Shown here in pieces: positions 56,376 to 64,000 of a stretch of DNA of 64,000 nucleotides. Within the stretch, counting starts at the first letter, position 1. Every line of letters begins with the position of its first letter. The stretch covers positions 268,925-332,924 of the forward strand of contig DATETJ010000009.1 of NCBI GenBank assembly GCA_035283685.1, in the 5' to 3' direction. Source of the stretch: Candidatus Bathyarchaeia archaeon. Lineage in GTDB: Archaea; Thermoproteota; Bathyarchaeia; Bathyarchaeales; Bathyarchaeaceae. The notes beneath the pieces were generated by a model that searched no databases, was not told where the DNA came from, and saw only the letters and a program-made list of their open reading frames with translations. Both the position numbers and the translations under genes were made by a program.

Positions 56376-56696
56376 ATGCTATCCTTCGAGTTGTCCGTTG
56401 TGGATTTCGTGCTGTTGATAGCTATTGCTGTTGTCCTGGCGCTTTTTCTCTCGCAAATGCAGAATAAGTCAGCAAAGTCGGAAAGCATCAGATTGAATCA
56501 AAAAAAACCATTCGAGAACCAGGGGGCAGCCGTCAAGACGATTTCAGGAGAGACCCCTTCGACCCGTCCGGCAACAAGCTTCCAGAAATGCGCTCACCAT
56601 TTTGGCTATTTGAGAAATCTTCCCGACGGCTCTATCCTACCAGATGAATGTGCAGGTTGCCCAAAAACAATGCGCTGCGTGTTTCCAAACCGGTAA
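56376..56696 (+). CDS. Membrane-anchored protein with C-terminal Cys/His cluster
   Basis: The 106-aa product has an N-terminal transmembrane helix (VVDFVLLIAIAVVLALFLSQ), a polar linker and a compact cluster FQKCAHHFGYLRNLPDGSIL followed by PDECAGCPKTMRCVF. The five Cys and two His suggest zinc or Fe-S binding. The same cluster style occurs in other archaeal small membrane proteins, whose role is unknown. It precedes the HTH-RDD gene by 95 bases. Confidence 0.68.
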   Translation: MLSFELSVVDFVLLIAIAVVLALFLSQMQNKSAKSESIRLNQKKPFENQGAAVKTISGETPSTRPATSFQKCAHHFGYLRNLPDGSILPDECAGCPKTMRCVFPNR

Positions 56697-56791
56697 AGAC
56701 CATGAACTGAGTTTTTCGCCGCTCGATTTAGTTTCCACGCTAGCTTTATTTGACTCAAGGGTGTATTGCACAATGAACTGGAGCCCGAGGG

Positions 56792-57499
56792 ATGGCGGTA
56801 AATCAGGAAAGCGTGTCCCGAATACTATCCGTTTTGTCTCATTCCCTGAGACGAGAGATCCTTCAGATCCTCAGTGATAAGGGAGAGGCTTCCTTTACCG
56901 ACCTGATGAACGCTCTTAACGTCGACACAGGAAAGCTAAGTTTTCACATACGAACACTTGCGCCTTTTCTAGAACAGACAACAGCTGGAAAATACAAGCT
57001 GAGCAAAGTAGGCGAAAACGCGATACGGTTGATCATGGATTTGAAATTATGGGCAGAAGAGGTTGAAGCTCAGAGAAAAACACCCACACTTCCAATTGCC
57101 TCTTTCAAGAAGAGAACCCTTGCTTTTCTTATCGACCTGTTCATGATGCTTGCAATCGCAGTTCTCGTAACATTGCCGAACACGTTGTCCCTGCTTGCCG
57201 CAGGAAATATCCTAGGCTTCGACCCTAACATCATTCTTCTCACCCTTGCCCTCTTGTGGCTCTACTCTACCCTATTCGAGGGTTTCAAAGGGCAAAGCAT
57301 AGGTAAACGTATTATTGGACTGATGGTTGTCAGAACAGACGGAAAGGGCTTATCATACGACTACGCCGCCGTAAGAAATTTTGGCAAGGCATTTCTATTG
57401 CCTTTCGACTTGCTCATTGGCCTTAAAGTCAAGGACGAACGATACGTCAGATATTTCGACAAGTTCGTCGGCACAACGGTGATAGACCTAAGAATCTAA
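56792..57499 (+). CDS. Fusion of ArsR-like HTH and RDD membrane domain
   Basis: Residues 1-80 form a winged helix (ILSVLSHSLRREILQILSDK then GEASFTDLMNALNVDTGKLS, FHIRTLAPFL) typical of archaeal ArsR-type regulators. The rest is an RDD membrane domain with helices near 108-130 and 145-165, including SFKKRTLAFLIDLFMMLAIA and GFKGQSIGKRIIGLMVV. A membrane-tethered regulator is implied. It starts with ATG 56792. Confidence 0.85.
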   Translation: MAVNQESVSRILSVLSHSLRREILQILSDKGEASFTDLMNALNVDTGKLSFHIRTLAPFLEQTTAGKYKLSKVGENAIRLIMDLKLWAEEVEAQRKTPTLPIASFKKRTLAFLIDLFMMLAIAVLVTLPNTLSLLAAGNILGFDPNIILLTLALLWLYSTLFEGFKGQSIGKRIIGLMVVRTDGKGLSYDYAAVRNFGKAFLLPFDLLIGLKVKDERYVRYFDKFVGTTVIDLRI

Positions 57500-57666
57500 C
57501 TCGTCTACCTCTTGTTTAACACTCTTCGCAGACTTTGTCAACTTCGATTCGCAGCTTTCCAGCAAGAGTTCACTAGATGCAGAAATCATCTTCTCAAAAA
57601 ACCTTATTCGATAAATCCTCTCAACAACAGCAGACCGAAAATCATCCTAAAGGAGAATGTTAGTTA

Positions 57667-58185
57667 GTGAAAGTGCAATCAATACGAAGGCTTTTTCATG
57701 CACTTCTGAAAAGAGGGACTAATAGAGCATCCTTCTCCGAGATAAGGGTCATGCCCTTGATCGGAGCAGTCGCGGCCTTCATCTTGATCCTACTTATGTT
57801 AACTCAGGTTACATCGCTTTTCTGGACAAGCAGGACCATATCAAGCTTCGGCTCTGTTAAGGCAATTGGGGTGGGCATCTACTGGGATTCCGCACTAACG
57901 AACCCTGTTTCATCCGTCGATTGGGGATTGATCGAGCCAGGTTCAAACAGCGCCACGACTTTCTACGTTCGAAACGAAGGTAACTCTCCAGTAACCTTAG
58001 CCTTAAACACATCTAATTGGAGCCCTTCGGCTGCCGCAAACTATTTGACTCTAGGCTGGAATTATGATGAAAGAGTGATTGAAGTTGCGGGCGTCTGCCA
58101 GACAATACTCACACTGTCAACCTCACCGAATATCAGCGGAATATCGGGTTTCAGCTTTGACATAGTCATTGCCGGAATCGGCTAG
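57667..58185 (+). CDS. Secreted Ig-like-domain protein (paralogue family)
   Basis: After a basic N-terminus and a membrane helix (IGAVAAFILILLMLTQVTSL) the 172-aa protein has one beta-sandwich: FGSVKAIGVGIYWDSALTNP, then VSSVDWGLIEPGSNSATTFY with VRNEGNSPVTLALNTSNWSP, and ISGFSFDIVIAG at the end. It is highly similar to the next gene and to those at 32733 and 63623. It begins with GTG. These domains resemble SipW/camelysin or archaeal pilin-like surface units, and no catalytic residues are apparent. Confidence 0.75.
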   Translation: MKVQSIRRLFHALLKRGTNRASFSEIRVMPLIGAVAAFILILLMLTQVTSLFWTSRTISSFGSVKAIGVGIYWDSALTNPVSSVDWGLIEPGSNSATTFYVRNEGNSPVTLALNTSNWSPSAAANYLTLGWNYDERVIEVAGVCQTILTLSTSPNISGISGFSFDIVIAGIG

Positions 58186-58345
58186 TTATCGCTAAGTAGC
58201 ATCCGTTACCCGCTGTCTCACAGTTAAGTCGGCTAGGATGCTGTTCTGTTGCGATATCTCATTGTTTTGTATTGTATCTGTGTACAGCATGAATACGAGA
58301 ACGTTTATTAAGTCTTCAGACATGTGATAAATCTGGGTGTAACCC

Positions 58346-58804
58346 GTGGAAAGAAAAGAAAAAATTGTCGCGGGCGCCGCCATAGGACTCGTTTTGTACA
58401 CTCTCGTTCTCGCGATGATTGGACCTATGGTTTCATCGGCACTTGCCAACAGAACGGTATCTAATGCAGGATCTGTGAAAGCTATCGGCGTTGATGTTTA
58501 CTGGGATCAGGCGTGCACTAATCCTGTTTCTTCAATAAACTGGGGTACGCTTGACCCTGGCTCAAACAAGAGCACCACAATCTACATCAAGAATACAGGC
58601 AACAGTCCCATAACGTTAGCAATGACAACATCAAACTGGAATCCTTCGAACGCATCGAACTATATGACGCTGATTTGGAACTACGGTGGGCAGACGCTGA
58701 ACGCAAACGAGGTCATTCAAGCCAGATTCACGCTCACAGTATCATCTAACATCACAGGCATAACGAACTTCAGCTTTGACATAACAATTACAGCAAACGA
58801 ATAG
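58346..58804 (+). CDS. Secreted Ig-like-domain protein (paralogue family)
   Basis: The 152-aa product repeats the layout of its neighbour: membrane helix (VAGAAIGLVLYTLVLAMIGP), then AGSVKAIGVDVYWDQACTNP, VSSINWGTLDPGSNKSTTIY and ITNFSFDITITA. The pair probably arose by tandem duplication. GTG 58346 is the start. They are convergent with the archaeosortase cluster on the minus strand. Shared motifs with the gene overlapping archaeosortase suggest membership in one surface system. Confidence 0.75.
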   Translation: MERKEKIVAGAAIGLVLYTLVLAMIGPMVSSALANRTVSNAGSVKAIGVDVYWDQACTNPVSSINWGTLDPGSNKSTTIYIKNTGNSPITLAMTTSNWNPSNASNYMTLIWNYGGQTLNANEVIQARFTLTVSSNITGITNFSFDITITANE

Positions 58805-58915
58805 CAAACATCACCCACACACAATTTTTTCAGCGTACAAGCATTTTTGAAAGTAAGTTGACTCGTCACCACGGAGATTTCTCGGGCTGAGAAAAAAGGA
58901 TTTCAGAAACGATGT

Positions 58916-59470
58916 CTAGGTTGGCCTTCCGTTCGAGAAAGTGCCTTTCTTTCTTAACGCGAAGAACCCCAGGGCTCCGAACATGGCAAACAGGATCGTC
59001 AACGTGCCGAACGGAACTTCAGGTATAGCGTTGAAAGATGTGGCTCGGATCTTTATGGTATCCTCAAGTCCTGCTCTATCTCTTCCTGTTGGGCCTTGAA
59101 AGAATGCTTGGACCCCCCAATCGCCAATCACATCTGGTGTAAAGGTGTCCATAGCATAGCGAATTAGAGCGGTGGTTCCATCATTCCACTGTCCAGTTGT
59201 CCCGTTGGTGAAAACAGGCACGGGTACTTCTCTAGCAACAGTTTCATTGGGCATGTGCCATCGGAAGATCACCCGCACGACATTGGAATCAAGTGTGCCT
59301 GCAGTTACAGTTACTGGCGTGCTCGGGAAAACGTCTATCCCATGATAATTTGAGGTGATCGCATAGCCAGTTCCTAGACTTGCCCAAGGCGCATATGCCA
59401 AGCTTGCCATGCTGAGCAACCCCAGTGAAATTGCTGCGATCAATAATAGGTATCTCTTCGTGGATTTCAC
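58916..59470 (-). CDS. Exported protein with PEF-CTERM-like sorting tail
   Basis: The 184-aa protein has a signal peptide (YLLLIAAISLGLLSMASLAY), an extracellular beta domain (VVRVIFRWHMPNETVAREVP, VIGDWGVQAFFQGPTGRDRA) and a tripartite tail: AIPEVPFGT, a hydrophobic helix (LTILFAMFGALGFFAL) and basic RKKG. This resembles PEF-CTERM sorting signals (PEFP-helix-basic) recognised by archaeosortase-type transpeptidases. Its gene lies downstream of the archaeosortase gene on the same strand. Recognition by that enzyme is inferred. Confidence 0.7.
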   Translation of the reverse strand: MKSTKRYLLLIAAISLGLLSMASLAYAPWASLGTGYAITSNYHGIDVFPSTPVTVTAGTLDSNVVRVIFRWHMPNETVAREVPVPVFTNGTTGQWNDGTTALIRYAMDTFTPDVIGDWGVQAFFQGPTGRDRAGLEDTIKIRATSFNAIPEVPFGTLTILFAMFGALGFFALRKKGTFSNGRPT

Positions 59471-59551
59471 CGACCCATTAAATCATGATAGAACTTGCTG
59501 TGATATTTAAACGGGTATGATAGTTGACTATGGAAAATCTTCCTCAATGTT

Positions 59552-60256
59552 CTATCTCTGCATTCGTGCCTTGACTGTTGCCTGAACCATTGTCTTGAGA
59601 ATTCGGATGCCGTCTCGCAAAGGGTTAACGTGCGAGTTACCGTGATTTCTTCTGTCAAATGTAATCGGTTCCTCATGAACTCTAAATCCGTTTCTAAGTG
59701 TTTTCACGGTTAGTTCGATTTCCACAGCGTAACCATCGCTTGTTATCTGGATTTCCTCTAATACCCTTTTCTTGAAAGCTCGGAATCCTGTTTGGCTGTC
59801 AGTTATTCTTCTCCCAGTGAAGACTCGAAGCAATAGGTTGAACATCATGTTGCCGAGAACGTGGAGCTTTTTGGTTGAACGTCTTCCTTCTTTGCTGGCA
59901 AACCTTGATCCAATGACGGCGTCAGCTCCATTTGTCAGCGGTTCAATTAGGCGTTTGATCTCTTCAGGTCTATGTGAACCGTCAGCATCCATCATAATGA
60001 CAACTTCACCGGTGGCGTCTTTGAGTCCTCTTCTAAGAGCGTATCCTTTGCCATAATTGACTCCATTGCTTATTACGGTCACTTTGTGGTTTTCAGCTAG
60101 AAACCTTGTCCTGTCAGTTGAACCGTCGTCGACAACTATGACCTCATATGGCAGACTCAACGCATCAAGTGCCTTCTCGGCCCTAAACAATACGTCATCG
60201 ATACTCCTCTCTTCATTATAGGCTGGAATAATCACTGACACCGTTAAAGCTGCCAT
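59552..60256 (-). CDS. Family 2 glycosyltransferase (dolichol-phosphate sugar transferase type)
   Basis: The protein of about 234 aa shows the GT2 pattern: TVSVIIPAYNEERSIDDVLF, then VIVVDDGSTDRT, ATGEVVIMMDADGSHRPEEI with the DxD-like motif, and ITDSQTGFRAFKKRVLEEI. No C-terminal membrane helices are present. It probably makes a lipid-linked sugar for surface glycans. ATG 60256 has GGGAA a few bases upstream; ATG 60262 is the alternative. It lies within the minus-strand surface gene run. Confidence 0.92.
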   Translation of the reverse strand: MAALTVSVIIPAYNEERSIDDVLFRAEKALDALSLPYEVIVVDDGSTDRTRFLAENHKVTVISNGVNYGKGYALRRGLKDATGEVVIMMDADGSHRPEEIKRLIEPLTNGADAVIGSRFASKEGRRSTKKLHVLGNMMFNLLLRVFTGRRITDSQTGFRAFKKRVLEEIQITSDGYAVEIELTVKTLRNGFRVHEEPITFDRRNHGNSHVNPLRDGIRILKTMVQATVKARMQR

Positions 60257-60396
60257 ACACATTTCCCGTTAGTTCTAAACTTCATCAACACCGTCGCCAC
60301 GTTTAAGCACCTATGGTATGGGCAACTAGAAATCGCACAAGTATTTTCTAGAAAAATCTACCACTACATGCCTCTACTTCACAAGACGACGCCGCT

Positions 60397-60603
60397 TCAA
60401 GGCGGCACAACTATTCTCAAGAGAACAGTTACTGTGAAAGCGACTCCAAGGATCAACGCCACAAGGCGCAGACGTGTCTTCTCTATGACAAAATCTCCGA
60501 AATAACTCGAGTAGGGGGCTAGAAGCTCTGATGTTACCAAGAGAATGGTTGCAGTGATTGCTATCCACAGGCTTATATCCCAAATAGAAAGCGGAAAAGA
60601 CGT
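60397..60603 (-). CDS. Small two-helix membrane protein with putative ACG start
   Basis: This 68-aa frame encodes MSFPLSIWDISLWIAITATI and then LLVTSELLAPYSSY, a basic stretch (IEKTRLR) and a second helix (LVALILGVAFTVTVLLRIVV) before TGA. No ATG, GTG or TTG precedes it in frame after the upstream stop. ACG 60603 lies exactly eight bases after GGAGG (60612-60616) at the end of the previous gene, ideal spacing for initiation. Either ACG is a real non-canonical start or an ATG was mutated. It is coupled to the 309-aa archaeosortase-neighbour gene. Confidence 0.6.
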   Translation of the reverse strand, partial: TSFPLSIWDISLWIAITATILLVTSELLAPYSSYFGDFVIEKTRLRLVALILGVAFTVTVLLRIVVPP

Positions 60604-60606
60604 GTG

Positions 60607-61536
60607 TCAGGCCTCCAAGGTCTGATACCAAGCTTCAATGGTTTGCAGATCTGTGGAAACTGAATCTTTTGCTAATGTAACCAACTTAGCTGTTGTCTTA
60701 GCAAGTGCACAAGCTATGGCACTTGTTAAGGGACAACCGATTTTGTGTATGCTTCTTAGGCCTTGTTGAGGCAGGTAAAGTTCCCTGTACACCGAACCAA
60801 TTATTTTGACATGAACAAGATTGTCTTCTGAGCTTAGTTCAACTTCTTTGGCCAGCTCCAAATTGTTCACAATGATCGTTGGCAAGCTGTTGAAGAGCTG
60901 GTCCAAGTCAATCTTAGTGAATTCGGTTTTTAGTTCCTTCTCGAAGAGGTCGGTTAACCCGTAGCCAGGGGGTGCAATGCATATTCCTCGTGGGTTTCGT
61001 AGAAGGAATTGCTTCTTGGCCATTACCTCTATTGTCGGTGTGCCGGCAACTTCTTCTGCAGGAATGAAGACGATCATTTCCTTGAGGCTTTTCAGATAGT
61101 CGGGAAGATAGGCTTCTTTTGGGTACGGTGGAATGTACACTGGTCTTCCTTTGTAGCCCAAGTCATCTATAATTCTGTCGATCGTGGTGTAGGACGAGAT
61201 CGCTGTACTGTCGAGGAGTGTGCTTCTGACAAATTTGATTGGTCTTGCGAAAAGGAACAAGGCTCCCCAGAACGCGAGGCCTAGTCCAATGAATGCAAGG
61301 ACTGTGGAGGTGCTTATATAAGATCCCGCGAGAGCCAACGCTCCTAGGATAAGGAACAGGGACGCTATTGTGGCAGTCGGTGTCCGTCGTGATTTGGACA
61401 GATCTCTTTTCAGAAGTTCGTTCTCTTTCTGTAGGGTTTTCACGGTTTCCAAAAGATACTGAACCGTGACCGCTTCGGGTTTCGTTTCGTCTTCTTGCCG
61501 GTTCTTAGGTTTTCTCTTGCGCAGCAATGAAACCAT
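60607..61536 (-). CDS. Membrane protein of the archaeosortase cluster, unknown family
   Basis: The 309-aa product has a basic N-terminus, a short coiled coil (VQYLLETVKTLQKENELLKR) and two adjacent membrane helices (about 55-100). A large cytosolic alpha/beta domain follows, with conserved-looking EMIVFIPAEEV, NPRGICIAPPGYGLTDLFEK and SIHKIGCPLTSAIACALAKT. It lies 42 bases after the archaeosortase gene and four bases before the small ACG gene. It may be an accessory protein for sorting; the domain is not one I can name. Confidence 0.72.
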   Translation of the reverse strand: MVSLLRKRKPKNRQEDETKPEAVTVQYLLETVKTLQKENELLKRDLSKSRRTPTATIASLFLILGALALAGSYISTSTVLAFIGLGLAFWGALFLFARPIKFVRSTLLDSTAISSYTTIDRIIDDLGYKGRPVYIPPYPKEAYLPDYLKSLKEMIVFIPAEEVAGTPTIEVMAKKQFLLRNPRGICIAPPGYGLTDLFEKELKTEFTKIDLDQLFNSLPTIIVNNLELAKEVELSSEDNLVHVKIIGSVYRELYLPQQGLRSIHKIGCPLTSAIACALAKTTAKLVTLAKDSVSTDLQTIEAWYQTLEA

Positions 61537-61578
61537 TTTAGTCAGTCTATCAGTTACACGTTGTAAAATATAAGATTG

Positions 61579-63636
61579 TTAGGATGTCCACACAAGTTTA
61601 GGTTGATCCAACATGTTTACAAGGTCTGCTTTGATTATTCCAGATTTCTCCAAGGTACGTAATGCTGCATCCAACCTGTTCAACTTCATCGATTTGTTTG
61701 CGGTCTCCGTAAGGGTCGAAGCAACAGCCTGACTGGTCGCTTCTCTTGTTTTCTGATTGGTTTCTCTCACAGCCTGAAGCAGCAATTTATCATCCGACGA
61801 TGCGAGTTTGATGAAGATTTGTGTGTTGGTTTTCTTTCTTTTCTGATTCAGCGCGTATTGAGACACTTGGGCTATCACGGCAGCAGATGCCGTCGATGCT
61901 AATAGAAGCTGTTGCAATGGAATTGCCAGAGAAAATAGCGACTGAACTCGAAGCGGTTCCCAGTAGACCGCTATGGACTCGCCAACAGTTTGCAGCCGAT
62001 CCTTGATCTCAAGCCAGTCTTCTTGGTTCCTTGTCAACACCAAGAGATTTATTCTGACGTATCTGGGTTCAACCGTTAATCCTGTGTTAAATGAGGCCCG
62101 CTGGTACCAGTAGACAGCGACGTAGGTCCAGTTGGACGGGTGTTCGAATACCAAGAAGCGAGCTACTATTCGTGGATTCTCGGTGAGTTGAAAGTCTGCG
62201 GAGTCTATAAGCGATACCAGGGGTTGTTGTCCTCTTGAAGTCTGCCACGCGATAAGGCTGACTTCCCAGTTGTGCAAGTTAGATATTGAGCTGGCAACAC
62301 CTACAATCACATAGATTGGTAGGGTGGAGTAGTTTTCAGGTGAATAGACGTATACGAGGGACACGTCTTGATGGGCAACCCTTTCATAGGTTTCATCCCT
62401 ATACAGAAACCGTAGCTGATGCTCAGGAACCTCGGGAAACATGCTTGTGTTAGACTGCGGGTCTGAACTCGAAACGGTAAACCCGGGAGCAAAGGCGAAG
62501 GCAGGCGCTTGAAGACTTACAGTAACCAGCAAAGCACCGATTAACAGACCCATTACTTTCGCCCAGAGAACCTTTGAAATTCTTGAACGAGCGGTGTGCA
62601 GAAGCTTTCCGCAGTTTAGGCAGAACGGAGCTTGTGTTCTGGAGCTTTCGATGCACTCTGGGCAAAGAGCCTCTTTCCTGTCCCTAGTCAACCTCAGGTG
62701 AAGCAGTTTCTCCCCGATTAGCAATAGTAACAACGTTCCAACAAAAATCAGAATCCAGCCAGCAAACGTATGAAAAACGTTCATAGCTATTTCTTCGCCG
62801 AGCCAGAGTGCAACTGAGACAATTACCGAGATTCGTATGATGTTCAGAACTGGCAAGAGAAGCATGCCCAATAGGAACACGCCGATTTTCTTGACGAGTG
62901 GTCCATGCATAATGTAAACTATGAAAGTGGCGAACATGGTGAACGCGATTAACGAATAGATTCCAGAAGATGCTTGGTAAACGGCGAATTCTATGTCAGC
63001 GGAAGCCGTGCTCAGCGATATTATCGGTGCGCCGTAATTGTAGGAGAGTGACACGGGTAAGCCAGCTGCTTTAAGCAGCGCGTAGGAACCCTGCGTGTTT
63101 ACGTATGCCACGATTGCGCCAGCCTCATACGCTACAACCGAGGGAGGAAAGACCAAGAAGGCAAGAAATAGAACAGGAAAGATCAGAGCCAGAAGCAACT
63201 TGAAACTAGTTAGGGCTAGGACAACGCCTGCCACGAATAGGACAAGAGAGGCAACGTGGAATTCAAGCGGATAAAAGGTGTAAGAGCCATACCAGTAAAC
63301 GAGAAACGCAGTTAAGCAGAGCATTATTCCGACAAGGAAGTTTACTGACACAGGCTTTTCTGAACTCACCTCGTTTAGGACGAAGTGAGCTTTGATAACC
63401 TCCCTTTTCCGATAAAACAGGTATGAAACAAGGAACGGAACGAAGAATATGTGGCTCATTGCATCGCTGCCAACCGCTTCATTGAAGAGAATCACCAAAT
63501 CCTGCCAATAAACGACCAACACTGTAAGCACAATCAGAGACAAGGCAATTATTGAATGAAAATTGCGCTTCGCAAACCCAACGATTTTTCGCGGAACTTC
63601 CGTTCTCAAGAATAGACCTACCTCACTCATGAGCAT
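61579..63636 (-). CDS. Exosortase/archaeosortase family protein with Ser at the nucleophile position and long C-terminal extension
   Basis: The first 320 residues form the polytopic archaeosortase core. The conserved ACSG-type motif reads QASSGIYSL: Ser223 (codon 62968-62970, TCT) stands where the catalytic Cys is expected. Arg268 in LNIIRIS and His289 in NVFHTFAGW match the other active-site residues. A cytosolic zinc ribbon (CPECIESS ... CLNCGKLL, 325-343) and a transmembrane helix follow. After these come an extracellular beta-rich domain (about 385-560), another helix and a helical cytosolic tail. The two start ATGs (63636, 63630) overlap the preceding Ig-like gene. Confidence 0.85.
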   Translation of the reverse strand: MLMSEVGLFLRTEVPRKIVGFAKRNFHSIIALSLIVLTVLVVYWQDLVILFNEAVGSDAMSHIFFVPFLVSYLFYRKREVIKAHFVLNEVSSEKPVSVNFLVGIMLCLTAFLVYWYGSYTFYPLEFHVASLVLFVAGVVLALTSFKLLLALIFPVLFLAFLVFPPSVVAYEAGAIVAYVNTQGSYALLKAAGLPVSLSYNYGAPIISLSTASADIEFAVYQASSGIYSLIAFTMFATFIVYIMHGPLVKKIGVFLLGMLLLPVLNIIRISVIVSVALWLGEEIAMNVFHTFAGWILIFVGTLLLLLIGEKLLHLRLTRDRKEALCPECIESSRTQAPFCLNCGKLLHTARSRISKVLWAKVMGLLIGALLVTVSLQAPAFAFAPGFTVSSSDPQSNTSMFPEVPEHQLRFLYRDETYERVAHQDVSLVYVYSPENYSTLPIYVIVGVASSISNLHNWEVSLIAWQTSRGQQPLVSLIDSADFQLTENPRIVARFLVFEHPSNWTYVAVYWYQRASFNTGLTVEPRYVRINLLVLTRNQEDWLEIKDRLQTVGESIAVYWEPLRVQSLFSLAIPLQQLLLASTASAAVIAQVSQYALNQKRKKTNTQIFIKLASSDDKLLLQAVRETNQKTREATSQAVASTLTETANKSMKLNRLDAALRTLEKSGIIKADLVNMLDQPKLVWTS

Positions 63637-64000
63637 CGATCAGAACGTCGAAGCTAAACTGCTTGATGTCGTTGCTCATTATGTAGCGGATGAACGCGTT
63701 GGAATAGGAAGCTGAGAGGACTATCGTCACTTGAATGACTTGACCTGGACGAACTGCTGTTCCGTTATAGCTCCATGCGAGGCTCATGAACACCGAGAGA
63801 TTGCCTGGGTTCCAGTTGTCCGGGGCTAGGCTCAAGTTAACGTCCTTAACGCTCACACTTTTCAGGTAGAGTGTCACGTTCGCTGATGATCCCGGGGAAA
63901 TCGTGCCCCAATTGATGTTCATTGTCCTGTTTGTCAAGTTTCTGTCCCAGTAGGCTTCAACTCCCGATGCTTTTATTGTGCCTACGCTGGGTATAGACAA
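63623..64000 (-). CDS. Secreted Ig-like-domain protein (paralogue family, 5' partial)
   Basis: The frame is open to the window edge; the expected N-terminal membrane helix lies outside. The visible part aligns with the proteins at 32733, 57667 and 58346: IKASGVEAYWDRNLTNRTMN, then INWGTISPGSSANVTLYL and KQFSFDVLIDAHE at the end. Its TGA overlaps the archaeosortase ATGs by 8-14 bases, indicating translational coupling. This ties the Ig-like family to the sorting enzyme. Confidence 0.78.
   Translation of the reverse strand: MSIPSVGTIKASGVEAYWDRNLTNRTMNINWGTISPGSSANVTLYLKSVSVKDVNLSLAPDNWNPGNLSVFMSLAWSYNGTAVRPGQVIQVTIVLSASYSNAFIRYIMSNDIKQFSFDVLIDAHE

Noticed and set aside
60374..60631. 85-aa minus-strand ORF
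   Set aside because: It overlaps the end of the 309-aa gene and the two-helix 68-aa frame; its own residues show no hydrophobic or domain pattern, so the 60397-60603 frame is preferred.

Overview
The window looks like a chromosomal segment of an archaeon of the TACK group, most likely a Bathyarchaeia-type lineage. The basis is gene content (clamp-loader pair rfcS/rfcL, archaeo-eukaryotic primase small subunit, NurA/HerA and Mre11/Rad50, archaeal-type short PurA, PAC2 protein, archaeosortase, GlcNAc-1-P transferase), TATA-like boxes, many GTG/TTG starts and poly-T stretches after genes. The lineage call rests on protein recognition only; no 16S rRNA is present.

Layout. 0-3.5 kb: 3' end of an HtrA/DegP-like protease, an FMN glutamate-synthase-like oxidoreductase, a small membrane protein and a UPF0173 metallo-hydrolase. 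3.5-4.4 kb: a broken GNAT gene and a GOLD-like beta protein. 4.6-9.9 kb: a four-gene cassette (177-aa protein, SPFH/zinc-ribbon protein, coiled-coil/GRAM-like/zinc-ribbon protein, HerA/DUF87-type ATPase). 9.9-10.6 kb: a gene graveyard with a frameshifted tyrosine-recombinase relic abutting a degraded secreted propeller/dockerin-like relic. 10.7-15.9 kb: replication genes (priS with a small partner, a PH-like zinc-ribbon membrane protein, rfcS, rfcL). 16-20.3 kb: an H-protein/lipoyl carrier with a CoA-disulfide-reductase-like flavoprotein, then class I GAPDH and PGK. 20.65-20.75 kb: an initiator tRNA-Met whose 5' acceptor strand seems interrupted by a 23-nt insert. 20.8-25.6 kb: PAC2, three related winged-helix proteins, an Lrp/AsnC regulator, nitroreductase, MGMT and VOC genes. 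25.6-39 kb: a gene-sparse accessory region, G/T-rich on the + strand, with small membrane and exported proteins, glutaminyl cyclase, MEDS-domain protein, flavodiiron protein, HEPN-MNT pair, methylglyoxal synthase, several relics and a four-copy dispersed repeat. 39-46.3 kb: DNA-end-processing genes nurA, herA, mre11 and rad50. 46.3-51.2 kb: an eL22-like protein, a DUF47/PhoU-like protein, an ABC importer and PurA. 51.5-57.5 kb: GNAT, KaiC-like, nitroreductase, cupin, sugar epimerase, GlcNAc-1-P transferase and an HTH-RDD fusion. 57.6-64 kb: a cell-surface locus with an archaeosortase-like protein (Ser where the nucleophilic Cys is expected), three secreted Ig-like paralogues, a PEF-CTERM-like protein, a family 2 glycosyltransferase and two partner membrane proteins.

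Functional themes. The replication and repair blocks are conventional for archaea. The surface locus pairs a putative processing transpeptidase with candidate substrates and glycosylation genes, and its Ig-like gene overlaps the archaeosortase start, which suggests translational coupling. The SPFH/ATPase cassette is the least described multi-gene unit and looks like a membrane-associated assembly. Local base composition switches (A/C-rich + strand at 0-3.5 kb and 39-46 kb, G/T-rich at about 20.8-39 kb) do not follow gene orientation.
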